Assembly (NCBI RefSeq): GCF_003363435.1
Contig: NZ_QRCT01000034.1
Span: 124,001 to 188,000 of the forward strand
Source: Anaerosacchariphilus polymeriproducens
GTDB lineage: Bacteria > Bacillota > Clostridia > Lachnospirales > Lachnospiraceae
Reading direction: 5' to 3'
DNA: 64,000 nt
Position 1 is the first letter of the stretch; each line of letters opens with the position of its first letter. The notes under the pieces are model-generated. The model had not been told where the DNA came from. It did no database searches and worked only from the letters and a program-made list of their open reading frames with translations. The translations under genes and the position numbers were made by a program. Shown here piece after piece: positions 10,174 through 19,037 of the stretch.

Positions 10174-10518
10174 ATGAAAGAAGAAAGAAGAAGACATAAA
10201 CGTCTTGATCTAGATGTAAAGATTGAACTTGAAAAGTTAGATGAAGGTGGTGTTACAACAGTTAAATATATTAAAGCTGATGTAAGTGATTTGTCTCGCT
10301 CTGGTATGGGTTTTAAATCTAATTATAAATTAGATGTTGGTACTTTTTATGATACCCAAATTCAGATATGGACCAAAGAAGTAATAGATGCTGTTATTGA
10401 AATTGTACGCTGTGAAGAAAAAGAAAATAATATTTATCAATATGGTGCGTGTTTTGTTGGAATGACAGAAACAGATACTTTAAAAATTGATATCTATCAA
10501 TTATTTAATGAAGAATAA
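10174..10518 (+). CDS. Small single-domain PilZ protein (c-di-GMP binding)
   Basis: 114 residues, essentially one PilZ domain. An N-terminal RRRHKR (residues 5-10) supplies the RxxxR motif and DVSDLSRSGMGF (about residues 38-49) supplies the D/NxSxxG motif; these two bind cyclic di-GMP. There is no partner domain, so it probably acts as an adaptor whose target is unknown. GGAGGG precedes the ATG. An HD-GYP protein lies 12 kb away. It converges on the aromatic operon through a shared terminator. Confidence 0.85.
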   Translation: MKEERRRHKRLDLDVKIELEKLDEGGVTTVKYIKADVSDLSRSGMGFKSNYKLDVGTFYDTQIQIWTKEVIDAVIEIVRCEEKENNIYQYGACFVGMTETDTLKIDIYQLFNEE

Positions 10519-10525
10519 AGCAAGA

Positions 10526-10562
10526 AAAGAACCTGACTCTCATACTGTCAGGTTCTTTCTTA
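10526..10562. terminator. Bidirectional terminator between the PilZ gene and aroA
   Basis: AGAACCTGAC (10528-10537) pairs perfectly with GTCAGGTTCT (10547-10556). It is followed by TTCTTATCTTT on the plus strand and TTTTCTTG on the minus strand, so it can stop transcription from both convergent genes. Confidence 0.85.
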
Positions 10563-10571
10563 TCTTTGGTA

Positions 10572-11852
10572 TTATTTTTGAATTAGATTATTTAAATCTG
10601 TAAAGAAATCAGGGTATGAAATATTGATACACTCTATTCCCAGAATCTCTGTTTCTGATTCAGCATTTAAAGCAGCAATAGAAAATGCCATTGCAATCCG
10701 ATGGTCAAAATCACTATTAATAACTGCTCCATGTAAAGGCTTACCGCCTTTTATAATCATCCCATCATCGGTAGCACTGATATCAGCACCCATTGCGGTA
10801 AGATTACGTACCATAACATCAATTCTATTGGATTCTTTTACTTTTAATTCTTGCGCATCTTTAATAACAGTAGTTCCTTTTGCAAAACATGCAAGTACAG
10901 CAATTATAGGTATTTCATCGATGAGTGTTGGTATGATACTGCCTTCTATGACAGTACCGGTAAGTGAACTTGTGGAAACAATGATATCTGCAATCAGTTC
11001 ACCATTAGAAGTATGTATATTTTCTAATTTAATATTAGCACCCATATCCTTACATACTTTTAAAATTCCATCCCTGGTAGGATTTATTCCAACATTTTTA
11101 ATTATTATTTCAGAATTAGGAATAATCAGTCCGGCAACTATAAAAAATGCAGCAGACGAGATATCTCCCGGAACATCAATTTTTTGTCCCTCTAAAGTTG
11201 GATCTGGGTCTATTGTAACGGTTGTATTTTGCACCGTAATTTCTGCACCGAAAGACGAACTCATTAATTCTGTATGATTTCTTGATACAAATGGTTCGGT
11301 AACACTTGTTGGTGAATCCGCATATAATCCAGCAAGTAAAATACAAGATTTTACCTGAGCGGATGCAATGGGAGAATGATAATGAATCCCTTTTAATGGT
11401 GAACCGGTAATTTTTAAAGGAGTACAACCATTATTATTTAAACTTTCAATTTTGGCGCCCATTTGTGTCAATGGTGTAATAATACGATTCATTGGACGTT
11501 TTTGTATGGAAGCATCACCATTTAAAGTAGTGATAAAAGATTGTCCGGCTAATATCCCTGATAAAAGTCTTGTCGTTGTCCCACTATTTCCTACATCTAA
11601 TATTTCTTTTGATGGTAATAGTCCATGGAGTCCTTTACCTTCTATAAGAACAGAATTTTTGCTATTTACAATATCTATTCCTAACTTTTGAAAGCAGCTT
11701 ATTGTAGACAGACAATCAGCTCCCTGTAGAAAATGATTAATTTCTGTTTTTCCGTTTGCAAGTGCACCTAACATAATACCACGATGTGAAATTGATTTAT
11801 CTCCTGGTATATGTATAGAGCCTTTTAAAGATTTTATTCTATTTATATTCAT
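10572..11852 (-). CDS. aroA: 3-phosphoshikimate 1-carboxyvinyltransferase (EPSP synthase)
   Basis: 426 residues, full length. It joins shikimate-3-phosphate and PEP to form EPSP in the common aromatic pathway. Recognisable motifs are IPGDKSISHRGIMLGALANG near the N-terminus, LDVGNSGTTTRLLSG, RPMNRIITPLTQMGA, DEIPIIAVLACFAKGTT, ESNRIDVM and DHRIAMAFSIA near the C-terminus. AAGGAG precedes the ATG by 6 bases. It is the last gene of the minus-strand aromatic operon, 18 bases after the prephenate dehydrogenase gene, and ends in the bidirectional terminator. The GDKSISHR and NSGTTTR motifs are intact, so it should be active. Confidence 0.97.
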   Translation of the reverse strand: MNINRIKSLKGSIHIPGDKSISHRGIMLGALANGKTEINHFLQGADCLSTISCFQKLGIDIVNSKNSVLIEGKGLHGLLPSKEILDVGNSGTTTRLLSGILAGQSFITTLNGDASIQKRPMNRIITPLTQMGAKIESLNNNGCTPLKITGSPLKGIHYHSPIASAQVKSCILLAGLYADSPTSVTEPFVSRNHTELMSSSFGAEITVQNTTVTIDPDPTLEGQKIDVPGDISSAAFFIVAGLIIPNSEIIIKNVGINPTRDGILKVCKDMGANIKLENIHTSNGELIADIIVSTSSLTGTVIEGSIIPTLIDEIPIIAVLACFAKGTTVIKDAQELKVKESNRIDVMVRNLTAMGADISATDDGMIIKGGKPLHGAVINSDFDHRIAMAFSIAALNAESETEILGIECINISYPDFFTDLNNLIQK

Positions 11853-11870
11853 GGCTTGCTCCTTTTGAGT

Positions 11871-12980
11871 TTAAGATCGTTCATATACGGTATAATGATA
11901 TTTTCTTAATAATTCAATTGCACGACTTGTTGCGTTCTCATTATAAAATTCAATACGCAGTACACCTTCTTCAAATTCTCTGTTATGAATGATTCCAATA
12001 TTCTTAATACTTATGTTATTTTTTGCTAAAATTCCTGCAAGAGAAGCTATCTGACCTGTTTCGTCGACAATATCGCAATATACTTCATAAGATTTTTTGA
12101 TAGGTCCAGTTGATGCGGAAGAAAAAGAATTTCTATATTCTCTGGCGGAATTAAAAAAATCATATAAATTATCTTTTGATGATTGTTCCAATTCTTTTTT
12201 TATTTGTGTTAAATATTTAATATATCCCTTCAAAGCAGTTAAGATAGGTGCTTTATTTGATAGACAAATTTGCTGCCACATATAGGGAGAAGAAGAGGCG
12301 ATTCTGGTTATATCTTTAAAACCGCCAGCTGCAACTGTTTTCATAATTCCCAGATTGTTATCTGATTCTTTTATATAATTTACAAGACTAGAGGCAAGAA
12401 TATGTGGGAGATGACTAATATTTGCAGTGACTTTGTCGTGTTCAGAGAAACTGAGAATAAGCGGTATAGCTCCAAGAGAAGCGATTAGCTTAATCATAAC
12501 TGAAATTTTTGTTTCTGAAACAGAATCAGAAGGAGTCAAAAGGTAATAAACATTTTCAATTAGATAAGCGGAAGCATTTTGATATCCTATTTTCTCAGAA
12601 CCTGCCATTGGATGGCCTCCAATAAACATTTTTTCTTGACCGGTTTTCATAATTTTTTTATGAATATCAGATTTTACACTTCCTACATCTGTTAAAATGC
12701 AGGAAGGTTTTAAATAAGGCTTGAGCAGCAGAAGATTTTCACAATTATCTGATACCGGTGCACATAAGAAAATAAAATCACAACGTGAAAATTCATGATT
12801 AATCTCACAATAAATTTCATCAATCACACCTTCTGTTTGAGCCAGTTTTAAATTTGCTGTATCAATGTCATAAGCAAGTAGTCGATACTCTGGTATAATT
12901 CTGCGTATTGTTTTGGCAATAGAACCACCAATTAATCCTAGTCCGATAAAACCAATTGTAATTTCATTCATTTCTTCCAC
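11871..12980 (-). CDS. tyrA: Prephenate dehydrogenase with C-terminal ACT domain
   Basis: 369 residues. It oxidises prephenate to 4-hydroxyphenylpyruvate for tyrosine synthesis. The N-terminal Rossmann motif GFIGLGLIGGSIAK binds NAD(P). Further motifs are DVGSVKSDI, GGHPMAGSEKIGYQNA and SHLPHILASSL. The last 70 or so residues (DIVDETGQIASLAGILAKNNISI onward) form an ACT domain, likely the site of feedback inhibition by tyrosine. The GTG start shares one base with the aroF stop codon; an internal ATG nine bases further in is an alternative. The overlap suggests translational coupling with aroF. Confidence 0.95.
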   Translation of the reverse strand: MEEMNEITIGFIGLGLIGGSIAKTIRRIIPEYRLLAYDIDTANLKLAQTEGVIDEIYCEINHEFSRCDFIFLCAPVSDNCENLLLLKPYLKPSCILTDVGSVKSDIHKKIMKTGQEKMFIGGHPMAGSEKIGYQNASAYLIENVYYLLTPSDSVSETKISVMIKLIASLGAIPLILSFSEHDKVTANISHLPHILASSLVNYIKESDNNLGIMKTVAAGGFKDITRIASSSPYMWQQICLSNKAPILTALKGYIKYLTQIKKELEQSSKDNLYDFFNSAREYRNSFSSASTGPIKKSYEVYCDIVDETGQIASLAGILAKNNISIKNIGIIHNREFEEGVLRIEFYNENATSRAIELLRKYHYTVYERS

Positions 12981-13987
12981 TATCTCCCAACAAGTTTAGC
13001 AAAAGGTTTTAATTGCAACATTAATTCATCAAATTGTTCAAAATTTAGAGATTGCGGACCATCGGATAATGCGTGTGCAGGATCATTATGAACTTCAATC
13101 ATTAATCCATCTGCATTGCAGGCAACAGCAGCTTTTGCTAATGGATTTATATAAGAACGTACACCTGCAGCATGACTTGGATCTACGATAACGGGTAAAT
13201 GACTCTTTTCTTTTAGAACAGGTACAGCACTGATGTCTAACGTATTTCTGGTAGCTGTTTCAAAGGTACGAATTCCACGTTCGCACAATACTACATTTGG
13301 ATTCCCCTCTGATATAATATATTCAGCTGCATTTAACCATTCATCTATCGTAGCGGAAAGTCCTCGTTTTAATAAAACAGGAAGGCCAGATGCACCTGCT
13401 TCTTTTAACAAATGGAAATTCTGCATATTTCTTGCTCCAATTTGAATCATATCGATATATTTAACAGCTGCTTCAATAGCATCAGGACAGGTGACTTCAC
13501 AAATAGTAGCTAGACCAGTTTCATTTTTCGCACGCTGCATATATTTCAAACCTTCTTCTTCTAGACCTTGGAAGGAATATGGGGAGGTTCTGGGCTTGTA
13601 AGCTCCCCCGCGAATAAATGTAGCCCCTGATTTAGCTACATTATGAGCTATTAAAAGAAGCTGCTCTTCTGATTCAATAGCACAGGGTCCGGCAATTACA
13701 GTTAAATTGTCTGATCCGATAGAGGTGTTTCCTACTTTTACTACAGAGGGAATTGGATGAAACTTTTTATTTGCTAATTTGTAACTTTCAGTTACAGGGA
13801 CAACTTTATCGACACCGGAAATTAGTTCAAAATTAATATTCTTTAAGTTAGCCTTATTTCCGATAACTCCTATTATAGTAACTTGCTCGCCCTTTGACAG
13901 ATGTGGTTCAAATCCACATTCTTTCACTATAGTAAGAACATTATTAATTGCATCGGCTGGTGCATTTTCTTTCATAACAATAATCAT
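12980..13987 (-). CDS. aroF: 3-deoxy-7-phosphoheptulonate (DAHP) synthase, type I beta
   Basis: 335 residues. It condenses PEP and erythrose-4-phosphate, the first step of aromatic synthesis. The N-terminal 75 residues (VMKENAPADAINNVLTIV...) form the ferredoxin-like regulatory domain seen in the Thermotoga-type enzyme, and the barrel follows. Its motifs are VIAGPCAIESEEQ, FIRGGAYKPRTSPYSFQG, QIGARNMQNF, LKRG and VIVDPSHAAG. AAGGAG lies 8 bases before the ATG. It is the first gene of the operon aroF-tyrA-aroA, with a good promoter about 50 bases upstream. Confidence 0.97.
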   Translation of the reverse strand: MIIVMKENAPADAINNVLTIVKECGFEPHLSKGEQVTIIGVIGNKANLKNINFELISGVDKVVPVTESYKLANKKFHPIPSVVKVGNTSIGSDNLTVIAGPCAIESEEQLLLIAHNVAKSGATFIRGGAYKPRTSPYSFQGLEEEGLKYMQRAKNETGLATICEVTCPDAIEAAVKYIDMIQIGARNMQNFHLLKEAGASGLPVLLKRGLSATIDEWLNAAEYIISEGNPNVVLCERGIRTFETATRNTLDISAVPVLKEKSHLPVIVDPSHAAGVRSYINPLAKAAVACNADGLMIEVHNDPAHALSDGPQSLNFEQFDELMLQLKPFAKLVGR

Positions 13988-14040
13988 AATTTAGTCTCCT
14001 TATCGCTCTATTATAAAATATGTATATTTTCCTAGCAACT

Positions 14041-14069
14041 ATTTTAAATACAAATACAATAAAAGTCAA
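14041..14069 (-). promoter_or_regulatory. Promoter of the aroF-tyrA-aroA operon
   Basis: Read on the minus strand: TTGACT (14069-14064), 17-bp spacer, TAAAAT (14046-14041). Transcription would start near 14034, about 47 bases before the aroF ATG. There is no T-box or leader peptide. Confidence 0.7.
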
Positions 14070-14073
14070 TACT

Positions 14074-14108
14074 ATATTACTTTAAAGTTTAAAAGTTTAA
14101 AGTAATAT
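14074..14108. promoter_or_regulatory. 13-bp perfect inverted repeat upstream of the aromatic operon promoter
   Basis: ATATTACTTTAAA (14074-14086) and TTTAAAGTAATAT (14096-14108), with a 9-base centre that itself repeats the TTTAAA unit. It lies 4 bases upstream of the aro -35 box. No T-run follows on either strand, so a protein-binding operator is more likely than a terminator. The regulator is unknown. Confidence 0.55.
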
Positions 14109-14206
14109 ACTGCGCTTATATATGCTGTTAAGTTAAAAAATAGAACATCGATTTACAAAAAAATAATGTCGAAACGTTGTATAATTGTTAATAATTAATA
14201 AAATAG

Positions 14207-14235
14207 TTGTAAAATCTATTTACTTTTAGTAGAAT
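14207..14235 (+). promoter_or_regulatory. Promoter of the EF-G-like gene
   Basis: TTGTAA (14207-14212), 17-bp spacer, TAGAAT (14230-14235). This gives a leader of about 70 bases before the ATG at 14310, in which I see no strong structure. Confidence 0.6.
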
Positions 14236-14309
14236 ATACACATAGGTAAACTGCATTGTTAGGCAGAAGAAATCCTGTGACAAAATAATAAAGTATTGGA
14301 GGAATTCAT

Positions 14310-16394
14310 ATGAATGTTTACACGACGGACAAGATACGAAACGTAGTTCTTTTAGGACACGGTGGATGTGGTAAGACAACTTTGGTGGAAGCAATGGCGT
14401 ATTTAGCAGGTGTTACTAACCGTATGGGTAAAGTATTAGATGGAAATACAATTAGTGACTTCGATAAAGAAGAAGTGAAAAGACTTTTTTCAATTAATAC
14501 TTCCTGCATTCCAATTATTTGGGAAAATACCAAAATTAACATTTTGGATACTCCAGGATATTTTGATTTTGTTGGAGAAGTAGAGGAAGCTGTCAGTGCC
14601 GCAGATGCTGCAATTATAGTTGTTTCCGGAAAATCAGGTATACAGGTAGGAACAGAAAAAGCGTGGGAGATCTGTGAAAAATATAAAATACCAAGAATGT
14701 TTTTTGTAACAGAGATGGATGTCGATAATGCGAGTTTTCGTCAGGTAGTTGAAGATTTAACAGAAATGTATGGAAAGAAAATTGCGCCATTCCATTTACC
14801 TATCCGTGAGAATGAAAAATTTGTTGGGTATGTTAATGTAATTGGAATGACAGGAAATAGATGGAATGAAAAAGGTGAAGTTCAATCATGTGAGGTTCCC
14901 GAATATTCAAAACCCAATTTAGAGATATGCAGAGATACATTAATGGAAGCGGTAGCGGAAACAAGTGAAGAATTTATGGAACGTTACTTTAATGGAGATG
15001 AATTTTCTGAAGATGAGGTACGTTCTGCATTAAAAGAAAATGTTTTAGAAGGATCCTTAGTTCCTATTTCAATGGGATCAAGTATATTAGCGCAAGGTAT
15101 GTTTACTTTATTAGATGATATTGTAAAGTATTTTCCAAGTCCGGATAAAAAAACATGTGCAGGAGTTAACAGGAAGACTAATGAAACTTTCCAGGCAGAT
15201 TATGATTCTTCTAAAGCTAAATCAGCATATGTTTTTAAGACTATTGTAGATCCTTTTATAGGAAAGTATTCTTTTATAAAAATTAAGTCAGGTGTAATTA
15301 AAAACGATGATATGATTCATAACACGAATAAGGATACGGAAGAAAAGCTTAATAAGTTATATGTTCTGCAAGGAAGTAAACCGATTGAAGTCAAAGAACT
15401 TCATGCAGGTGATATTGGAGCTGTAGCAAAACTTTCTAATACAGAAACAGGTGATACATTATCAACTAAGAATGTGCCAATAGAATATGAAAAATCTGAA
15501 ATTTCGGTACCTTATACTTATATGAGATACAAAGCAAAGAATAAAGGCGATGAGGATAAAATATCTCAGGCACTGCATAAATTAATGATGGAAGACTTAA
15601 CGATTCGTTCCGTTAATGATAGTGAAAACAGGCAGACTTTAATCTACGGTATGGGAGATCAACATTTAGAAATTATTGCAAGCAAACTTCTGACAAAGTA
15701 CAAAGTAGATATTGAATTAAGTAAACCTAAGGTTGCTTTTAGAGAAACGATAAGGAAAAAAGTAGATGTAGAATCAAAATATAAAAAGCAATCTGGTGGA
15801 CATGGTCAGTATGGTCATGTTAAAATGACATTTGAACCTTCAGGAGATATGGAAACACCATACATATTTGAGCAGATTGTAGTCGGTGGAACAGTACCGA
15901 AAAATTATTTTCCAGCGGTAGATAAAGGACTTCAAGAATCCGTGTTGAAAGGACCGATGGCAGCATATCCGGTAGTTGGAGTAAAGGCTGTATTATATGA
16001 TGGTTCTTACCATCCGGTAGATTCATCAGAAATGGCATTTAAAATGGCTACGATTCAAGCATTTAAAAAAGGATTTATGGATGCTGGCCCGATTTTGTTA
16101 GAGCCGATCTCAGAATTAAAAGTAATTGTTCCTGATAAATATACCGGAGATATTATGGGAGACTTAAATAAACGTCGTGGAAGAGTTTTGGGCATGAATC
16201 CTACACAAGATAATAAACAAGAAATTATTGCTGATATTCCTATGTCAGAGTTATTTGGCTATTCGACTGAAATGCGTTCTATGACTGGTGGAAGCGGAAC
16301 TTATTCTTATAAATTTGTTCGTTATGAGCAGGCTCCATCAGATATTCAGGAAAAAGAAGTAGCAGCTAGAGCAAGTAAAGAGGAAGAAGATTAA
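14310..16394 (+). CDS. Elongation factor G-like GTPase (EF-G paralogue)
   Basis: 694 residues with the five-domain EF-G plan. The GTPase motifs differ from canonical EF-G: G1 is GHGGCGKTT (residues 16-24), G3 is DTPG (80-83), and the G4 position reads TEMD (134-137) in place of NKxD. The C-terminal half has SGGHGQYGHVKM and the GDIMGDLNKRRGRVLGM stretch of domain V. Such paralogues occur beside the true fusA in clostridia; their role is not settled. Loss of the G4 Asn and Lys suggests altered guanine recognition. GGAGG precedes the ATG. The gene is monocistronic, with its own promoter and a strong terminator. Confidence 0.9.
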   Translation: MNVYTTDKIRNVVLLGHGGCGKTTLVEAMAYLAGVTNRMGKVLDGNTISDFDKEEVKRLFSINTSCIPIIWENTKINILDTPGYFDFVGEVEEAVSAADAAIIVVSGKSGIQVGTEKAWEICEKYKIPRMFFVTEMDVDNASFRQVVEDLTEMYGKKIAPFHLPIRENEKFVGYVNVIGMTGNRWNEKGEVQSCEVPEYSKPNLEICRDTLMEAVAETSEEFMERYFNGDEFSEDEVRSALKENVLEGSLVPISMGSSILAQGMFTLLDDIVKYFPSPDKKTCAGVNRKTNETFQADYDSSKAKSAYVFKTIVDPFIGKYSFIKIKSGVIKNDDMIHNTNKDTEEKLNKLYVLQGSKPIEVKELHAGDIGAVAKLSNTETGDTLSTKNVPIEYEKSEISVPYTYMRYKAKNKGDEDKISQALHKLMMEDLTIRSVNDSENRQTLIYGMGDQHLEIIASKLLTKYKVDIELSKPKVAFRETIRKKVDVESKYKKQSGGHGQYGHVKMTFEPSGDMETPYIFEQIVVGGTVPKNYFPAVDKGLQESVLKGPMAAYPVVGVKAVLYDGSYHPVDSSEMAFKMATIQAFKKGFMDAGPILLEPISELKVIVPDKYTGDIMGDLNKRRGRVLGMNPTQDNKQEIIADIPMSELFGYSTEMRSMTGGSGTYSYKFVRYEQAPSDIQEKEVAARASKEEED

Positions 16395-16404
16395 TTCCTA
16401 ATGA

Positions 16405-16441
16405 GAAGGGTACCATTTTAAGGTATCCCTTCTTTTTTTTT
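16405..16441 (+). terminator. Intrinsic terminator after the EF-G-like gene
   Basis: GAAGGGTACC (16405-16414), loop ATTTTAA, GGTATCCCTTC (16422-16432) with one bulged base, followed by nine T residues (16433-16441). Confidence 0.92.
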
Positions 16442-16463
16442 GTTTTCTATCTGCCTATAAATA

Positions 16464-16472
16464 TGGTATACT
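16464..16472 (+). promoter_or_regulatory. Extended -10 promoter of the LuxR-type regulator
   Basis: TGGTATACT, an extended -10 (TGn plus TATACT at 16467-16472), with no clear -35. The leader would be only about 16 bases, ending in AGGAGG before the ATG at 16495. Confidence 0.5.
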
Positions 16473-16494
16473 AATTTAACACAGGAGGTTTCAT

Positions 16495-18900
16495 ATGCAG
16501 GTTAGAATGATAACAAGAAACAAAATTGTTAAAAGAATGAATGAAGCTTTGAATAATTCAATTAATATTTTAGTTGCACCTACAGGTTATGGAAAAACAC
16601 AGGTATTAAAGGCATTTCGGAAAGAACATGATATCTGTAATATAGAGATTTCGGAACATCATAAGAGAGTCGATAAGTTCTGTGAGAAATTCTGTCACGA
16701 TATATTTGGAAAAAATATTGCAGTACAGGTCAGAAAAATTAATAATACAGATGCTAAGATTGATTTTCTTATCGCGATGCTTAATATTGCATCAAGTAGA
16801 AGACAAGGATTAGTGATTTTAATTGATAACTATCATCGAATAGAAAATAAAGAAAATAATGAGTTGGTTTTAAAAGTTGCGAAACAAGTTTCACAAAATT
16901 ATAATATCAGTATTTTTCTATCAAGTAGAACAATGCCAAAAGGTAAATTGGGAACATTTATTTCACAACGCCCTTCCAGTTATATTGGTAAAGAACATTT
17001 ATTATTTGAAAAAGAAGAAATTCAACATTTTTTATATGAAAATGATATTGAAATAGAGGAACAGCAAGCGAATGACCTTGTGTTTAATATGAGAGGCTGG
17101 ACAGAAGGAATTATTACGAAAATATGGAGTTTTTCAAAAGGTTGTAAAGATAACAGCGAAGTAGACGCATTGATTGAGACAAATATATTACCGTTATTTT
17201 CAAATGAAATGCAATCTTTTTTGTTAGTAGCATCTAAAATAGATCGATTCACATCCAAAATAGCAGATTTTTTCGAAGGAAAAACATTAATTAAGCGAGA
17301 ATTAAGTAAAAATGCTGATTGCCAGAATTTTATTGAAAAAAATGAATCGTATTATTCTATTCACCCGGTTTTACGGGAGTTTTTTAATACGAACTTTACA
17401 GTGGAAGCATCATCGACAAAACGTCTTGCAGATTATTATTTAGCTGAGAAAGAATATTTGCAGGCATTTTCTTTGTATGGAGAAATCAAAGAATATGATG
17501 TTATGGCAAAAATATGCCTTGAATTAGCTGATAAAGATTTTTTTACAAATGATAAAAAGACTTTTTATTTCATTTTAAAGAAACTTCCTATGGAGTATAT
17601 TTTAAAGTATGGAAATCTATCAATATGTTATGCTTATGTATCACAAAATTATATTCCTATAGCAAACAGAATAGAATTTTATGATCATGGTGCGAATGTA
17701 TTACTGGAAAATAGGACATTAGCAGAGAAAAATGAAATTAAAATCAGAGGAGAGGTAGGTATTCTAAAAGCATTTGCATATCGTTATGATTGGAGAAAAA
17801 TGCACCAGGAGCTTTTGAAAATTAAAGACTTGCAGGGTTATTTTCATACTACAATTTTCCATAAGTTATCTTTTAATTTAATGAGTCCAAGCAGTTTGTA
17901 TCTTGTTTATCGCGCAGGTGAATTGGATGAAATAGTTAATTGTAGTCGTGAAATCGAAGAAATATGTTCCAAAGTTGGAAATCGTTTTGGATTAGGCAGT
18001 TATTTGTTAAATTGTGGCGAAGCCTGCTATCTGAGAGGCGAGCGTCAAGAAGCATTTAATTATGTTGAGAAAGCATTAGCTGTTGCCAAAGAAGCAAAAC
18101 AATATTCTATTGTACTTGCTGCATTATATTTAGAAATAAAATTATTTACGCATGAGGGCAATTTCAGAAGTGCTGAATCTTGTATTAATTCAATGAATTA
18201 TATGGCTACAAAAACTCCGGAAAAGTCAAAATTAGTTCCAGAAATCTCAAAAGCCTGGCTATATCCAAGAATGGGCAAGACAATTCCTAAATATTTCGTT
18301 GAAGAAGAATCATTTCAGGTAGATGAATTAGAACAAAATGAATCAAGTTATGCAATGATAGCTTTTTTAGTGGTGCTTTATTATATGGAAAGGTATAAAG
18401 AAGCCTATGCATATGCAGTTCAAATAATAGAATATTATAAAGTACATAACATTGATTTAGGACTTATTTATTCGAATATATATGCTTCTTTTTGTTGTCG
18501 AAAAATGGGAGAAGATGAATCAGCTTTAAGTCATATGCTTGTAGCATATAACCTTACGAAAGATGATAAAATTATTATGCCATTCATAGAAGCAGGAAGA
18601 GATATGATAGATATTATTAATACATATAAAGAAAATTTTTCAACAACATGGCGGCTTACTGTTTTAAGAGAAGTGAAAGCATTTAATCTTTCTATTGAAA
18701 AAAATCAATACAACAAGTATCGTTTATCTAAGAGAGAAGTTGATGTTATGGAATTAGTAAGTCTTGGCATGAAAAATGCAGAAATAGCTAAAGAGTTGAA
18801 TATAAAGCAGGATACAGTAAAAGAGTATTTGCATAATGTATTTGTGAAATTAGGAGTTACGAATAGGATGGAAGCAGCAATGAAATTTAATGAATCCTAG
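16495..18900 (+). CDS. MalT-like LuxR-family transcriptional regulator with N-terminal ATPase
   Basis: 801 residues. The N-terminal region has a P-loop APTGYGKT (about residues 29-36) and a Walker B-like LVILIDNYHR (about 110), so it is a STAND-type NTPase. A long helical, TPR-like middle region follows (about 330-720). The last 65 residues are a LuxR helix-turn-helix: LSKREVDVMELVSLGMKNAE then IAKELNIKQDTVKEYLHNVF. Such proteins bind an inducer through the repeat region and activate transcription when ATP-bound. The inducer and targets cannot be read from sequence. The neighbours (EF-G-like, leuS) give no metabolic clue. Confidence 0.88.
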   Translation: MQVRMITRNKIVKRMNEALNNSINILVAPTGYGKTQVLKAFRKEHDICNIEISEHHKRVDKFCEKFCHDIFGKNIAVQVRKINNTDAKIDFLIAMLNIASSRRQGLVILIDNYHRIENKENNELVLKVAKQVSQNYNISIFLSSRTMPKGKLGTFISQRPSSYIGKEHLLFEKEEIQHFLYENDIEIEEQQANDLVFNMRGWTEGIITKIWSFSKGCKDNSEVDALIETNILPLFSNEMQSFLLVASKIDRFTSKIADFFEGKTLIKRELSKNADCQNFIEKNESYYSIHPVLREFFNTNFTVEASSTKRLADYYLAEKEYLQAFSLYGEIKEYDVMAKICLELADKDFFTNDKKTFYFILKKLPMEYILKYGNLSICYAYVSQNYIPIANRIEFYDHGANVLLENRTLAEKNEIKIRGEVGILKAFAYRYDWRKMHQELLKIKDLQGYFHTTIFHKLSFNLMSPSSLYLVYRAGELDEIVNCSREIEEICSKVGNRFGLGSYLLNCGEACYLRGERQEAFNYVEKALAVAKEAKQYSIVLAALYLEIKLFTHEGNFRSAESCINSMNYMATKTPEKSKLVPEISKAWLYPRMGKTIPKYFVEEESFQVDELEQNESSYAMIAFLVVLYYMERYKEAYAYAVQIIEYYKVHNIDLGLIYSNIYASFCCRKMGEDESALSHMLVAYNLTKDDKIIMPFIEAGRDMIDIINTYKENFSTTWRLTVLREVKAFNLSIEKNQYNKYRLSKREVDVMELVSLGMKNAEIAKELNIKQDTVKEYLHNVFVKLGVTNRMEAAMKFNES

Positions 18901-18912
18901 AACTGGCAAGGG

Positions 18913-18940
18913 TTGACAAATACTTACCATATGATAAAAT
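18913..18940 (+). promoter_or_regulatory. Promoter of leuS
   Basis: TTGACA (18913-18918), 16-bp spacer, TAAAAT (18935-18940), 13 bases after the preceding stop codon. Confidence 0.65.
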
Positions 18941-18951
18941 ATCTAAAGCAA

Positions 18952-18988
18952 GCCCTTTCTATTCATTGTGGATGGAAGGGCATTTTTG
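18952..18988 (+). terminator. Terminator-like hairpin in the leuS leader (possible attenuator)
   Basis: GCCCTTTC (18952-18959) pairs with GGAAGGGC (18974-18981), 8 bp with one G-U pair and a 14-base loop, followed by ATTTTTG. It lies downstream of the leuS promoter and upstream of its ribosome-binding site. It could end transcription of the regulator gene or attenuate leuS. No T-box sequence is present. Confidence 0.45.
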
Positions 18989-19037
18989 AGAGAATGAAAA
19001 AGAAGATTACTTTTAATATAAATAGGAGGAAATTAAA

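Noticed and set aside
10624-11277. A 217-residue plus-strand open frame inside aroA
   Set aside because: It is the antisense shadow of a well-conserved aroA; there is no promoter or ribosome-binding site.
14186-14203. TTGTTAATAATTAATAAA as a possible Rex operator
   Set aside because: Only the left half fits the Rex consensus (TTGTTAA...TTAACAA); the right half lacks the C, and AT-rich DNA gives such matches often.
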